Assembly: GCF_030811595.1 (NCBI RefSeq)
Contig: NZ_JAUSRB010000002.1
Span: 5,766,001-5,830,000, forward strand
DNA length: 64,000 bases
Reading direction: 5' to 3'
Source of the DNA: Streptosporangium brasiliense
Lineage (GTDB): Bacteria > Actinomycetota > Actinomycetes > Streptosporangiales > Streptosporangiaceae
Shown here one piece after another: positions 8,665-16,248 of the stretch. Position numbers and translations under genes: made by a program. Under the pieces are notes generated by a model that did no database searches, had not been told where the DNA came from, and saw only the letters and a list, made by a program, of their open reading frames with translations. Each line of letters opens with the position of its first letter. Position 1 is the first letter of the stretch.

Positions 8665-8961
8665 TCAGCCGGTGTCGGCGAGGCGCGCGGGCTGCAGCCG
8701 CCCTATCAGCTCCTGCATCCGGGCCACGCCCTCCGGGCGCACCGAGTAACAGATCTGCGTGCCGCGGCGGCGGGTGCTGACCAGCTCGGCCTCGCGCAGC
8801 ACCTTCAGGTGCTGGCTGATCGTCGGCTGGGTGACGCCGAACATCTCGGTGAAGTCGCAGGCGCACGTCTCGGGCGCCGCGACCAGGGCGCGCATGATGC
8901 CCAGCCGCACGGGGTGCCCGAGTGCCCGCAGCATCGCCACATCCAACTGGTCCTCGAACAT
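8665..8961 (-). CDS. ArsR-family regulator with metalloid-type Cys site
   Basis: The 98-residue winged-helix protein reads LRALGHPVRLGIMRALVAA, then ETCACDFTEMFGVTQPTISQHLKVLREAELVSTRR with the helix-turn-helix at roughly residues 38-62. The CACD cysteines at the start of this region match the alpha-3 ELCVCD-type sensor of ArsR/SmtB metalloregulators, so a thiophilic inducer such as As(III)/Sb(III) or a soft metal is possible. A palindrome CCTCTATATAGAGG lies 20 bases upstream of its ATG, in the gap to a divergent alpha/beta hydrolase, implying autoregulation. No arsenic resistance gene is nearby, so the target may simply be the hydrolase. Confidence 0.88.
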   Translation of the reverse strand: MFEDQLDVAMLRALGHPVRLGIMRALVAAPETCACDFTEMFGVTQPTISQHLKVLREAELVSTRRRGTQICYSVRPEGVARMQELIGRLQPARLADTG

Positions 8962-8981
8962 GTCGGCACTCTATCAAGCCT

Positions 8982-8995
8982 CCTCTATATAGAGG
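8982..8995. promoter_or_regulatory. ArsR-type operator
   Basis: CCTCTATATAGAGG is a perfect 14-bp palindrome in an AT-richer island between the divergent arsR-like gene and hydrolase gene. A second TATATG element (CTATATGTAG, about 9001-9010) follows. It has the form expected for an ArsR/SmtB dimer and overlaps the likely -10 region. Confidence 0.55.
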
Positions 8996-9114
8996 TTTGC
9001 CTATATGTAGGGGAGGGCAGAGAGGCTCGACCGGCGACGACGGCATCCTGTCCTCGCGACACCGAGCGGCGGTCGGGCGCGGTAATTGTCGGACCGCTCC
9101 GCTACGTTGCCGGC

Positions 9115-9816
9115 ATGACAGACTTCGTACTGGTCGCCGGCGCGTGGCTCGGATCGTGGGCATGGGACGAGGTGGTGCCGGAGCTGCGTGCGGCCGGCCA
9201 CGGCGCCCACCCGGTGACGCTGTCCGGCCTCGCCGACAGGCAGGGTGTGCCGGCCGGGCAGCAGACCCATGTCCAGGACATCGTCGACGAGGTCGAGCGC
9301 CGCGATCTGCGCGACGTCGCCCTGGTCGGGCACAGCTACTCGGGCATCCCGGTCGGTCAGGCCGCCGAGCGGATCGGCGACCGGCTGACCCGCGTGGTCT
9401 TCGTCGACTCCAACGTTCCGGCGGACGGCGAGTCGTTCGTGTCCGGCTGGTCGTCGGACGGCCGGGCGGCGGTGGAGGCCTCGATCGCCGGGAACAAGGG
9501 TTTCTGGGCGCCGTTGACCGCGGCCGACTACGACGGCCAGGGTCTCACCGGCGAGCAGATCGCCCGGATCGTGGACGGCTCGACGCCGCATCCGGGTGCC
9601 ACGCTGACCGAGCCGGCCGTGCTGGCCCGGCCGCTCGGCGAACTCCCGGCGACATACGTCAAATGCCTGCTCGACGGCGACAAGCCGAGCCGCGACGTGG
9701 TCGAGCTGCTGACCGGCGAGCGCTGGCGGCTGGTCGAGATGGACACCGGCCACTGGCCGATGTTCTCCCAGCCGCGCGAGCTGGCGCGGATCCTGCTCGA
9801 CGCGGCCACCCCGTAA
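9115..9816 (+). CDS. Alpha/beta hydrolase (233 aa)
   Basis: The protein starts with the first strand FVLVAGAWLGSWAW, a typical oxyanion-hole segment of small alpha/beta hydrolases. The nucleophile elbow is VALVGHSYSG (Ser in GHSYS) and the catalytic His is in MDTGHWPMFSQP near the C-terminus, spacing normal for the hydroxynitrile-lyase/esterase-like superfamily. It is soluble and lacks a signal peptide. ATG 9115 is the natural start. It is divergent from an ArsR regulator and follows its operator, so it is probably induced together with or repressed by that protein. The substrate is unknown. Confidence 0.85.
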   Translation: MTDFVLVAGAWLGSWAWDEVVPELRAAGHGAHPVTLSGLADRQGVPAGQQTHVQDIVDEVERRDLRDVALVGHSYSGIPVGQAAERIGDRLTRVVFVDSNVPADGESFVSGWSSDGRAAVEASIAGNKGFWAPLTAADYDGQGLTGEQIARIVDGSTPHPGATLTEPAVLARPLGELPATYVKCLLDGDKPSRDVVELLTGERWRLVEMDTGHWPMFSQPRELARILLDAATP

Positions 9817-10345
9817 GCGTTCCCGCCGGCGCCGGGCGGGTGCGCACCTCCACGCCGCACCCGCCGCGCCGTGCGGGCCGCCCCTGCCCGGGCCGCCGCC
9901 CCTGCCCGGGCCACGCCCTCGCACGCCCCGGTCGCGTCCCCACACTCCCCGGCCACGCCCTCGCACGCCCGGCCCGGGCGCGGCCCCCACATGCCCCGGA
10001 CGCGTCCCCGCGCGCCCCGGCCGCGCCCTCGCACGCCCCGGCCTGAACCACTCCTGAAGTCCGGGCCCGCCGGCCCGGCCCGGCGGCTCCGACGTCGGGC
10101 GCCGTGATCCCGCCGGGGAGCCGAGGCCGCCTCCGGCGACGGCCCTGACCCGGCCCCCGAGGACGGCGCCGGCGGCGTCGACGGCTCGGCGTTGTGCGCC
10201 GGATGTCCGTCTCAGCCTGGCTGAATGGGCATCCGATGCCGTGACTTCATTACTTTCCGTTGTACTCACGTGACCTTCTGTGTTAACCCTTGTCGGGTCG
10301 TGCAGTCGGGGTGTGCGCACTGGTCTGCGGAGGCGAGGAGACACG
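9817..10345. repeat. Intergenic region with C-rich degenerate repeats
   Basis: No gene is visible. Between about 9885 and 10050 the top strand is extremely C-rich and built from degenerate copies of GCCCTCGCACGCCC (9915-9928, 9957-9970, 10025-10038), with related CGCGTCCCC and CCGGGCC elements in between. The last 130 bases (10200-10345) are less GC-rich and hold the probable promoter of the next operon, but I cannot fix -35/-10 boxes with confidence. Confidence 0.5.
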
Positions 10346-11101
10346 ATGACGTCTGATCCCCAGTGGCCCGGGACGGACCCTCTCCAGCAGCTCCACGCCG
10401 CGGCGGCCGAGCTGGCCCGGACGGCGGAGGAGATCCGGGAGATCTGTGCGCGCACGACGGCCGCGCTGACCGCCGCCGCCACCCGTTCCCCGGGATTCCC
10501 CTCCGGGATCCACTGGAGTCTGCTGCGCGCGCTGACCAACCGCGGCGGGCTCGGCTACGCCTTCGAGGGCGGGCGGTTCGGCGGCCCGGCCGCCCGCCTG
10601 GGCGCGCTGGCGGGGCGGAGCAGCCTCGCCACGCTGGTCGCCGTCACCTCCCTCCGGCTGCGGATCGCCGGCGTCCTGCACCAGCACCCGGAGCTGGCCG
10701 CCGACCCCGTCATGCGGCGGCTGCTCGACGCGGTCGGCGCCGATCGCGACACCGAGGCGGTCCGGGCCATCCGGGCCCTGTTCAGGGAGAAGAGGACCGT
10801 GCGGGCGGTCAGCGACATCGCGCCGATCTTCGGCGAGGTGCTCGCGATGCGGGCGCTGTTCGACGACAACCCCTTCAACGACCAGAGCGGCCGGCCGGCG
10901 GCGGCGGACCGGGGGCCGGCCGCCGAGCCCCTGCCCGGCCTCCCGGGCGGGGCGACCCGGAGACGGGACGGCGGCGAGGGCGCCGCCGGAACGGCCTGCG
11001 CCCCCCACGGATCCAGGTGGCTGCTCCTGCTGACCGGGCTCGCCGGGCTGGTGATCGCCGCCGCGTGTCTCCGGCGCGCCCGCCGGGCTCCGCGCGGGTG
11101 A
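10346..11101 (+). CDS. Unrecognised protein with C-terminal membrane anchor
   Basis: The 251-residue protein has a mostly helical soluble part: LQQLHAAAAELARTAEEIREICARTTAAL is probably a coiled coil (residues 10-50), followed by basic and hydrophobic helices to about 185. A Pro/Gly/Arg-rich linker comes next, then a single C-terminal transmembrane segment WLLLLTGLAGLVIAAACLRRARR that would leave a short basic tail. ATG 10346 follows GGAGGCGAGGAG. Its stop overlaps the GTG of the next gene by 4 nt, and both start with a similar helix (AAAELARTAEE / AADAARLADHA), so they may form a complex. I do not recognise the family. Confidence 0.65.
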   Translation: MTSDPQWPGTDPLQQLHAAAAELARTAEEIREICARTTAALTAAATRSPGFPSGIHWSLLRALTNRGGLGYAFEGGRFGGPAARLGALAGRSSLATLVAVTSLRLRIAGVLHQHPELAADPVMRRLLDAVGADRDTEAVRAIRALFREKRTVRAVSDIAPIFGEVLAMRALFDDNPFNDQSGRPAAADRGPAAEPLPGLPGGATRRRDGGEGAAGTACAPHGSRWLLLLTGLAGLVIAAACLRRARRAPRG

Positions 11102-11412
11102 CGGGGATGGCCGTGACCCCCGGATACGGGGCGCTCGCCGAGCAGCTCGCCGCCGACGCCGCACGGCTGGCCGACCACGCGGTCAGGCTGGGCGATCTCG
11201 CCGCACGCGTCCGCGGCAACCCGATCGTGTCCGGGTGGTTCGGCGAGCTGATCGACGGCCAGATCGCCCGCTGCGCCGCCGCCTCGGCCGATCTCACCCG
11301 GGCCGCCGTGGCCACCGGCGAGCGCGCCGCCAGGGAGCGGGACCGCACCGCCGGGGAGGAGGACGACGTCCCGCGGCCCGCCGTCCCCCCTGAACCGCGG
11401 CCGCCCGGATGA
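11098..11412 (+). CDS. Small helical protein, partner of upstream gene
   Basis: The product has about 104 residues starting at the GTG overlapping the upstream TGA (101 if the ATG at 11107 is used). It is a single long helical region rich in Ala, Arg and Asp (GALAEQLAADAARLADHAVR, then IVSGWFGELIDGQIARCAAASADL) ending in a charged, Pro-rich tail. The heptad-like spacing suggests a coiled coil. There is no signal peptide or membrane segment. Its function is unknown; coupling and shared helix character with the preceding membrane-anchored protein suggest partners. Confidence 0.55.
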   Translation: MTGMAVTPGYGALAEQLAADAARLADHAVRLGDLAARVRGNPIVSGWFGELIDGQIARCAAASADLTRAAVATGERAARERDRTAGEEDDVPRPAVPPEPRPPG

Positions 11413-11420
11413 GGGGCGAG

Positions 11421-11507
11421 CCGGCTGGATCCCGATAAGACCACTTCGACCGGCTGGATCCCGACGAGACCACTTCGACCGGCCGGATACCGATGAGACC
11501 ACTTCGA
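11421..11507. repeat. Three tandem 29-bp repeats before the amine oxidase gene
   Basis: Three head-to-tail 29-bp units (11421-11449, 11450-11478, 11479-11507) share CCGGCTGGAT near their start and GAGACCACTTCGA at their end; unit 1 differs from unit 2 at only 3 positions and unit 3 is slightly more diverged. The array stops 11 bases before the ATG at 11519, and its last bases run into the ribosome site AGAGGAG. It therefore lies in the leader or promoter of the oxidase gene. Confidence 0.85.
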
Positions 11508-11518
11508 GAGGAGACTTC

Positions 11519-13051
11519 ATGCCCACCGATCCGCACCACTCTCAGCCGCCCGCCGATCCACGGCGCCCCGAGACGCCCGCCGGTCCGCACCTGTCCGGGC
11601 CCGACCACGCATCCCTCAGGCCGGGCCACCGGCGGGTCCCTCCGCAGCTGGTCAGAACGGTGCGGGAGGGCCTGCCCGACCGCCAGGACGCGCCGAAGCG
11701 GGTCCTGATCATCGGCGCCGGCATGGCGGGCCTGGTCGCGGCCTACGAGCTGATGCGCCAAGGGCACGACCCCGTCGTGCTGGAGGCGCAGCAGCGCGTC
11801 GGCGGGCGTGTCCACACTCTGCGCGGCTTCGCGGAGGGGCTGTACGCCGAGGCCGGGGCCATGCGCATCCCCCGGGTCCACGACCTGACGCTGGCCTACT
11901 GCCGCGAGTTCGGGCTGGGCCTGCGCCCCTTCGTCATGGGCAACCCCAAGACCCTCGCCTTCATCCAGGGCAGGCGCATGACGATGGAGGACCTCAACGC
12001 CGATCCCGGCCTGGTGGACTTCGAGCTGGCCGAGCACGAACGCGGCAGGACCTACGAGGAGCTGTGGGAGGCGGCCACCGCGGAGATCCGGGAGCGCTAC
12101 TCGAGCGAGGGGGACGCCGCGCTCGACCGTCTCTGCGCCGACTACGACCACCACTCGATCCGCAGCTTCCTGCGGGAGCGGGGCTTCTCCCCGGGAGCCG
12201 TCGAGCTGTACGGGATCATGAGCTTCCGCGAGTCGAACCTCAACGCCGCGGTCATCGAGCAGTTCCGGGAGATCATCGGCCGGGCGTTCGAGGACATGCA
12301 GGAGATCGTCGGAGGGGCCGACCGGCTGCCCGCCGCCTTCTACGAGCGGCTCAAGGACCGCGTGCGCTTCGGCCACGAGGTGCACGCGATCGAGCAGGAC
12401 GACCACTCGGTGACCCTGCACGTCAGGACCGCCGCCGGCCGTACCACCGTGACGGGCGACTACGCCGTGTGCACCGTGCCCTTCTCCGTGCTCCGTGACA
12501 TCGAGACACGGCCGGCCTTCACCCGGCGCAAGCAGCGGGCGATCAGGGAGCTCAACTACAACGCCTCGACCAAGATCCTGTTTCAGGTGCGTGAGCGGTT
12601 CTGGGAGCGCACCGACGGGATCGTCGGCGGGACCACCGTGACGGACCTGCCCGTCCGCCGGATCTGCTACCCCTCCCACTCCGACCCGGACGAGCGCAGG
12701 GGCGTCCTGCTCGCCAGCTACACCTGGGGCCAGGACGCGCTGCGCTGGGGCGCGATGAGCAGGGAGAAGCGGATCCAGCAGGCCGTGGAGGACGTCGCGA
12801 AGGTCCATCCGGAGATCGTCGACGTCTTCGAGTTCGGGGTGAGCCACGCCTGGTACGAGGATCCCTTCGCGGCCGGCGCCTTCGCCCTCTTCGAGCCGCA
12901 CCAGCAGTCCACCCTGCACGAGGCGATCATCCAGCCGGAGGGGCGCGTCCACTTCGCCGGCGAGCACTGCTCGCTCTGGCACGCCTGGATCGAGGGCGCG
13001 CTGGAGTCGGGGCTCCGCGCCGCCGCCGCCGTCCACGCGGGCCCCGCCTGA
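11519..13051 (+). CDS. Flavin amine/L-amino-acid oxidase
   Basis: The 510-residue flavoprotein has a Pro-rich N-terminal extension of about 58 residues, then the FAD-binding fold KRVLIIGAGMAGLVAAYELM with an acidic end (VVLEAQQRVGGRVHTLRG: the E for ribose and the RxGGR motif). C-terminal GRVHFAGEHCSLWHAWIEGALESG is the second FAD-contact motif of monoamine and L-amino-acid oxidases. The substrate region AEAGAMRIPRVHDLTL contains the Arg seen in L-amino-acid oxidases that binds the substrate carboxylate. It would oxidise an amine or amino acid to an imine with H2O2 formation. ATG 11519 has AGAGGAG upstream. No signal peptide is visible, so it is probably cytosolic. Tandem repeats precede it. 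Confidence 0.85.
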   Translation: MPTDPHHSQPPADPRRPETPAGPHLSGPDHASLRPGHRRVPPQLVRTVREGLPDRQDAPKRVLIIGAGMAGLVAAYELMRQGHDPVVLEAQQRVGGRVHTLRGFAEGLYAEAGAMRIPRVHDLTLAYCREFGLGLRPFVMGNPKTLAFIQGRRMTMEDLNADPGLVDFELAEHERGRTYEELWEAATAEIRERYSSEGDAALDRLCADYDHHSIRSFLRERGFSPGAVELYGIMSFRESNLNAAVIEQFREIIGRAFEDMQEIVGGADRLPAAFYERLKDRVRFGHEVHAIEQDDHSVTLHVRTAAGRTTVTGDYAVCTVPFSVLRDIETRPAFTRRKQRAIRELNYNASTKILFQVRERFWERTDGIVGGTTVTDLPVRRICYPSHSDPDERRGVLLASYTWGQDALRWGAMSREKRIQQAVEDVAKVHPEIVDVFEFGVSHAWYEDPFAAGAFALFEPHQQSTLHEAIIQPEGRVHFAGEHCSLWHAWIEGALESGLRAAAAVHAGPA

Positions 13052-13134
13052 CCTTCTCCCGGGGCGGTGGAATTGATCACTTGGGCATGATGTTCGATTG
13101 ACCAATAGGCACACCGCCGATCGTGGAGGTCCAC

Positions 13135-13533
13135 GTGGGAAAGCTGAACGATGACGCCAAGCAACTGCTCGGCCAGCCGATTCACGGCTGGGTGACGACT
13201 GTCCGCCCGGACGGCTCGCTGCACAGCACGGTCGTCTGGGTGGACGTCGACGGGGACGACGTCATCTTCAACACGGCCGTCGGCCGCGCCAAGGAGCGTC
13301 ACCTGCGCGGCAACCCGCAGGTGTCGGTGAGCGTCCTGGACCCCAAGGACGCCTTCCACCTGGTCAGCATCTCGGGCACCGCGGAGCTGGAGCTGGAGGG
13401 GGCCGACGAGGTCATCGACGGCCTGGCCGGCAAATATCTCGGGGTGGAGAGCTACCCCTACCGGCAGCCGGGTGAGCAGCGCATCACGGTGCGGGTGAAG
13501 CCGGACCAGGTGATCTACAGTCCGGGCAGCTGA
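13135..13533 (+). CDS. PPOX-class F420-dependent oxidoreductase-like protein
   Basis: The 132-residue split-barrel flavoprotein matches the actinobacterial PPOX/F420 group: GWVTTVRPDGSLHSTVVWVDVDGDDVIFNT is the first beta-hairpin set that binds the cofactor phosphate, with RAKERHLRGNPQVSVSVLD the typical central helix and strand. Family members use F420 or flavin to reduce varied substrates or simply bind cofactor. GGAGG at 13125-13129 is 5 nt before the GTG at 13135, so I prefer that start to the in-frame GTG at 13123. A related protein follows at 13603. Substrate unknown. Confidence 0.8.
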   Translation: MGKLNDDAKQLLGQPIHGWVTTVRPDGSLHSTVVWVDVDGDDVIFNTAVGRAKERHLRGNPQVSVSVLDPKDAFHLVSISGTAELELEGADEVIDGLAGKYLGVESYPYRQPGEQRITVRVKPDQVIYSPGS

Positions 13534-13602
13534 GCGGCGTCCTCCGGTGGGCCCGCCTCCCGGCTACCATGTCGCCCGGTACCAGGACATCGGAAGGACC
13601 GG

Positions 13603-13995
13603 GTGTTGAAGGATCTAGGAGACGGGTTCCGCGCCTTCTGGCGGGAGCGTCACCTGTGCACGCTGAGCACGGTGCGGGCCGACGGCACGCCGCACGTCGT
13701 CCCCGTGGGGGCGACGCTGGACGTCGACTCCGGGATCGCCAGAGTGATCACCTCCGGTGGCGCGCACAAGGTCCGCCACGTGCGCGCCGCCGGCGGCGAG
13801 GGCGCGGCGGTCGCGCTCTGCCAGGTGGACGGGCGGCGCTGGTCGACCCTGGAGGGACGTGCGGTGATCCGTGAGGACCCCGAGTCGGTCGCCGACGCCG
13901 AGCGCCGCTACGCCGAGCGTTACCGGCAGCCCCGCGAGAACCCGGCCCGGGTCGTGATCGAGATCCGCGTCACCCGGGTGCTGGGCAATGTCTGA
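13603..13995 (+). CDS. PPOX-fold flavin/F420-binding protein
   Basis: The 130-residue protein is of the pyridoxamine-5'-phosphate-oxidase-like fold: FWRERHLCTLSTVRADGTPHVVPVGATLD matches the TIGR03618-type PPOX class F420-dependent enzymes, followed by RHVRAAGGEGAAVALCQVDG and WSTLEGRAVIRED. The start is a GTG with GGAAGGA upstream. The last 8 bases overlap the ATG of cobL, so it is translationally coupled to cobalamin biosynthesis. A role near the corrin pathway (for instance a redox step) is possible but unproven; the linkage could be fortuitous. Confidence 0.78.
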   Translation: MLKDLGDGFRAFWRERHLCTLSTVRADGTPHVVPVGATLDVDSGIARVITSGGAHKVRHVRAAGGEGAAVALCQVDGRRWSTLEGRAVIREDPESVADAERRYAERYRQPRENPARVVIEIRVTRVLGNV

Positions 13996-15217
13996 TCTCG
14001 TCACGGTCGTCGGCATCGGGGCGGACGGCTGGGCGGGCCTGTCCCCGGCGGCGCGGCGCGAGCTGCACGCCGCGCAGGTGCTGATGGGCAGCGCCCGGCA
14101 GCTCGCGCTGGTCCCCGAGCCGACCGCCGAGCGCGTCGCCTGGCCCTCGCCGCTGCTCCCGGCCCTGCCCGCGCTGATCGCCTCCCACCAGGGCCGCCGG
14201 GTGTGCGTGCTGGCCAGCGGCGACCCCATGTTCCACGGCATCGGCACGACGCTGGTCCGGCTGCTCGGCACCGACCGGGTCAGGGTGCTGCCGCACCCGT
14301 CGTCGGTCTCGCTGGCCTGCGCCAGGCTCGGCTGGGCCGTCGATCAGGTCGAGGTGGTCAGCGTGGTGGCGCGGCCGGTCGAGTCGGTGCACACCGCGCT
14401 CCACGAGGGCCGCCGGGTGCTGGTCCTCAGCTCCGACGGCGGCACCCCGGCCCGGGTCGCCGCGCTGCTGGCCGCACGCGGATACGGCGGGAGCCCGATG
14501 ACGGTCCTGGAGCGGCTCGGCGCCGCCGAGGAGCGCGTGATCTCCGGTACGGCGGGCGGCTGGTCCCTGCCGGCGGCCCACGACCTCAACGTCGTGGCCG
14601 TGGAGTGCCGTGCCGACGCCGGGACCGTGCCCCTGCCCTGCGTCCCGGGCCTGCCGGACGGGGCGTTCGAGCACGACGGCCAGCTCACCAAGAGCGAGGT
14701 GCGCGCGGTGACCCTGTCCCGGCTCGCGCCCGTCCCCGGCGAACTGCTGTGGGACGTCGGCGCGGGAGCGGGCAGCATCGCGATCGAGTGGATGCGCGGC
14801 CACCCGGCCAACCGGGCGGTGGCGGTGGAGAGCCACCCCGAGCGGGCCGCGCGGATCTCCCGCAACGCCGCGGGGCTGGGCGTGCCCGGCCTGAGCGTGG
14901 TGGCCGGGGCGGCTCCGGCGGCGCTCGCCGGCCTGGAGCCGCCCGACGCCGTCTTCATCGGCGGCGGGGTGACCGTCCCTGGGGTGGTGGAGGGCTGCTG
15001 GGAGGCGCTGCGGCCCGGCGGCAGGCTGGTCGCCAACGCGGTGACCGTGGAGTCCGAGGCGGTCCTGGCCTCCTGGTACGGCGAGCTCGGCGGCGACCTG
15101 GTCCGGCTGGCCGTCAGCAGGGCCGCGCCGGTAGGCGGGTTCACGGGCTGGCGCCCCATGATGCCGGTGACGATCTGGACGGCGGTCAGGCCGGCCGCCG
15201 TGGACGCCGGGCGGTGA
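13988..15217 (+). CDS. cobL: Precorrin-6Y C5,15-methyltransferase (decarboxylating), CbiE-CbiT fusion
   Basis: The 409-residue enzyme combines two methyltransferases. The N-terminal CbiE-like tetrapyrrole methylase (MSDLVTVVGIGADGW; LASGDPMFHGIGTTL carries the GDP loop) methylates C5. The C-terminal CbiT-like class I methyltransferase (from about residue 230: HDGQLTKSEVRAVTLSRL, GELLWDVGAGAGSIAIEW with the SAM-binding glycine loop) methylates C15 and drives decarboxylation of the acetate on ring C. This is CobL architecture. The start overlaps the preceding PPOX gene by 8 nt. The gene is followed by a 271-bp repeat-bearing spacer and then cobM. Confidence 0.93.
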   Translation: MSDLVTVVGIGADGWAGLSPAARRELHAAQVLMGSARQLALVPEPTAERVAWPSPLLPALPALIASHQGRRVCVLASGDPMFHGIGTTLVRLLGTDRVRVLPHPSSVSLACARLGWAVDQVEVVSVVARPVESVHTALHEGRRVLVLSSDGGTPARVAALLAARGYGGSPMTVLERLGAAEERVISGTAGGWSLPAAHDLNVVAVECRADAGTVPLPCVPGLPDGAFEHDGQLTKSEVRAVTLSRLAPVPGELLWDVGAGAGSIAIEWMRGHPANRAVAVESHPERAARISRNAAGLGVPGLSVVAGAAPAALAGLEPPDAVFIGGGVTVPGVVEGCWEALRPGGRLVANAVTVESEAVLASWYGELGGDLVRLAVSRAAPVGGFTGWRPMMPVTIWTAVRPAAVDAGR

Positions 15218-15488
15218 CGCCGGATGGCACGGCGGCGCGGTGGGGCGAGGCACGGCGGGGTGATGTGGCCGGCCGGGGCGGAACGGAGAGTGGCAGAGAT
15301 GGCCGGTGGCGCGGCCGGACGGCCGAGGGGACGGAGCGTGGCCGGGTGGCCGACGGGGACGGAGCGTGGCTGGTGGCACGGTCGGATGGCCGTGGTGCGG
15401 TGGGGCGCGATGGGACGGAGTGTGGCCGGGTGGCAGGCGGCATGACGACATGTGACGGACGCTCGCGCGTCCCGGTGGAGGATGAGCG
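15218..15488. repeat. G-rich spacer with three degenerate repeats between cobL and cobM
   Basis: The 271 bases are strongly G-rich on the top strand. The core GGGACGGAGCGTGGC recurs at about 15327, 15355 and, with one change, 15412, separated by GGTGGC-type elements. No ribosome-linked gene is evident in any frame. The pattern looks like local slippage expansion inside an operon spacer. Confidence 0.5.
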
Positions 15489-16232
15489 ATGACGGTGCGG
15501 TTCATCGGGGCGGGCCCCGGCGCCGTCGACCTGATCACCCTGCGGGGACAGCGGGCGGTCGCGTCCTCGCCGGTGTGCCTGTACGCGGGGTCCCTGGTCC
15601 CGGCCGAGCTGCTGGAGTGGTGCCCGCAGGGGGCGCGGCTCGTGGACACCGCCAAGATGGCGCTGGATGAGATCGTGGCGGAGATGCTCGCCGCCCACGG
15701 GGCCGGTCACGACGTGGCCCGCCTGCACTCCGGCGACCCGTCGGTGTTCAGCGCGATGGCCGAGCAGATGCGGCGGCTGGACGCGGCCGGGGTGCCCTAC
15801 GAGGTGGTCCCCGGCGTGCCCGCGTTCGCAGCGGCCGCCGCGTCGCTGAAGCGGGAGCTCACCGTGCCCGGGGTGGGCCAGACGGTGGTGCTGACCCGGA
15901 CCTCGGCACGGGCCACCCCCATGCCCGACGGGGAGGACCTGGACACGCTCGGCCGCAGCCGGGCCACGATGGTCCTCCACCTGGCCGTGCAGCGCGTCGA
16001 GGCGGTCGCCGGAGAGCTGATCCCCAACTACGGCGCCGACTGCCCGGTGGCCGTGGTGGCCCGGGCCAGCCGGTACGACGAGGTGATCCTGCGCGGAACC
16101 CTGGCCGACATCGCCGACCGGGTCCGTGCCGCGGGGGTCGTCCGCACCGCGGTGATCGTGGTCGGCCGGGTGCTGACCGCCTCGGAGTTCCCCGACAGCC
16201 ACCTCTACTCGGCGGCCCGCTGCCGTGACTGA
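15489..16232 (+). CDS. cobM: Precorrin-4 C11-methyltransferase
   Basis: The 247-residue tetrapyrrole methylase starts MTVRFIGAGPGAVDLITLRG, with the glycine-rich first loop. It has RLHSGDPSVFSAMAEQM (GDP loop binding SAM) and VPGVPAFAAAAASLKRELTVPG, typical of CobM/CbiF. It transfers a methyl group from SAM to C11 of precorrin-4 (or its cobalt form). GGAGGATGAGCG precedes the ATG. It converges with cbiD, with 16 bases between the stops. Confidence 0.93.
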   Translation: MTVRFIGAGPGAVDLITLRGQRAVASSPVCLYAGSLVPAELLEWCPQGARLVDTAKMALDEIVAEMLAAHGAGHDVARLHSGDPSVFSAMAEQMRRLDAAGVPYEVVPGVPAFAAAAASLKRELTVPGVGQTVVLTRTSARATPMPDGEDLDTLGRSRATMVLHLAVQRVEAVAGELIPNYGADCPVAVVARASRYDEVILRGTLADIADRVRAAGVVRTAVIVVGRVLTASEFPDSHLYSAARCRD

Positions 16233-16248
16233 CCCCGGCGCGGCCGGA

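Noticed and set aside
11421..11507. CRISPR array
   Set aside because: The 29-bp units are directly adjacent with no spacers, there are only three, and no cas genes are nearby.
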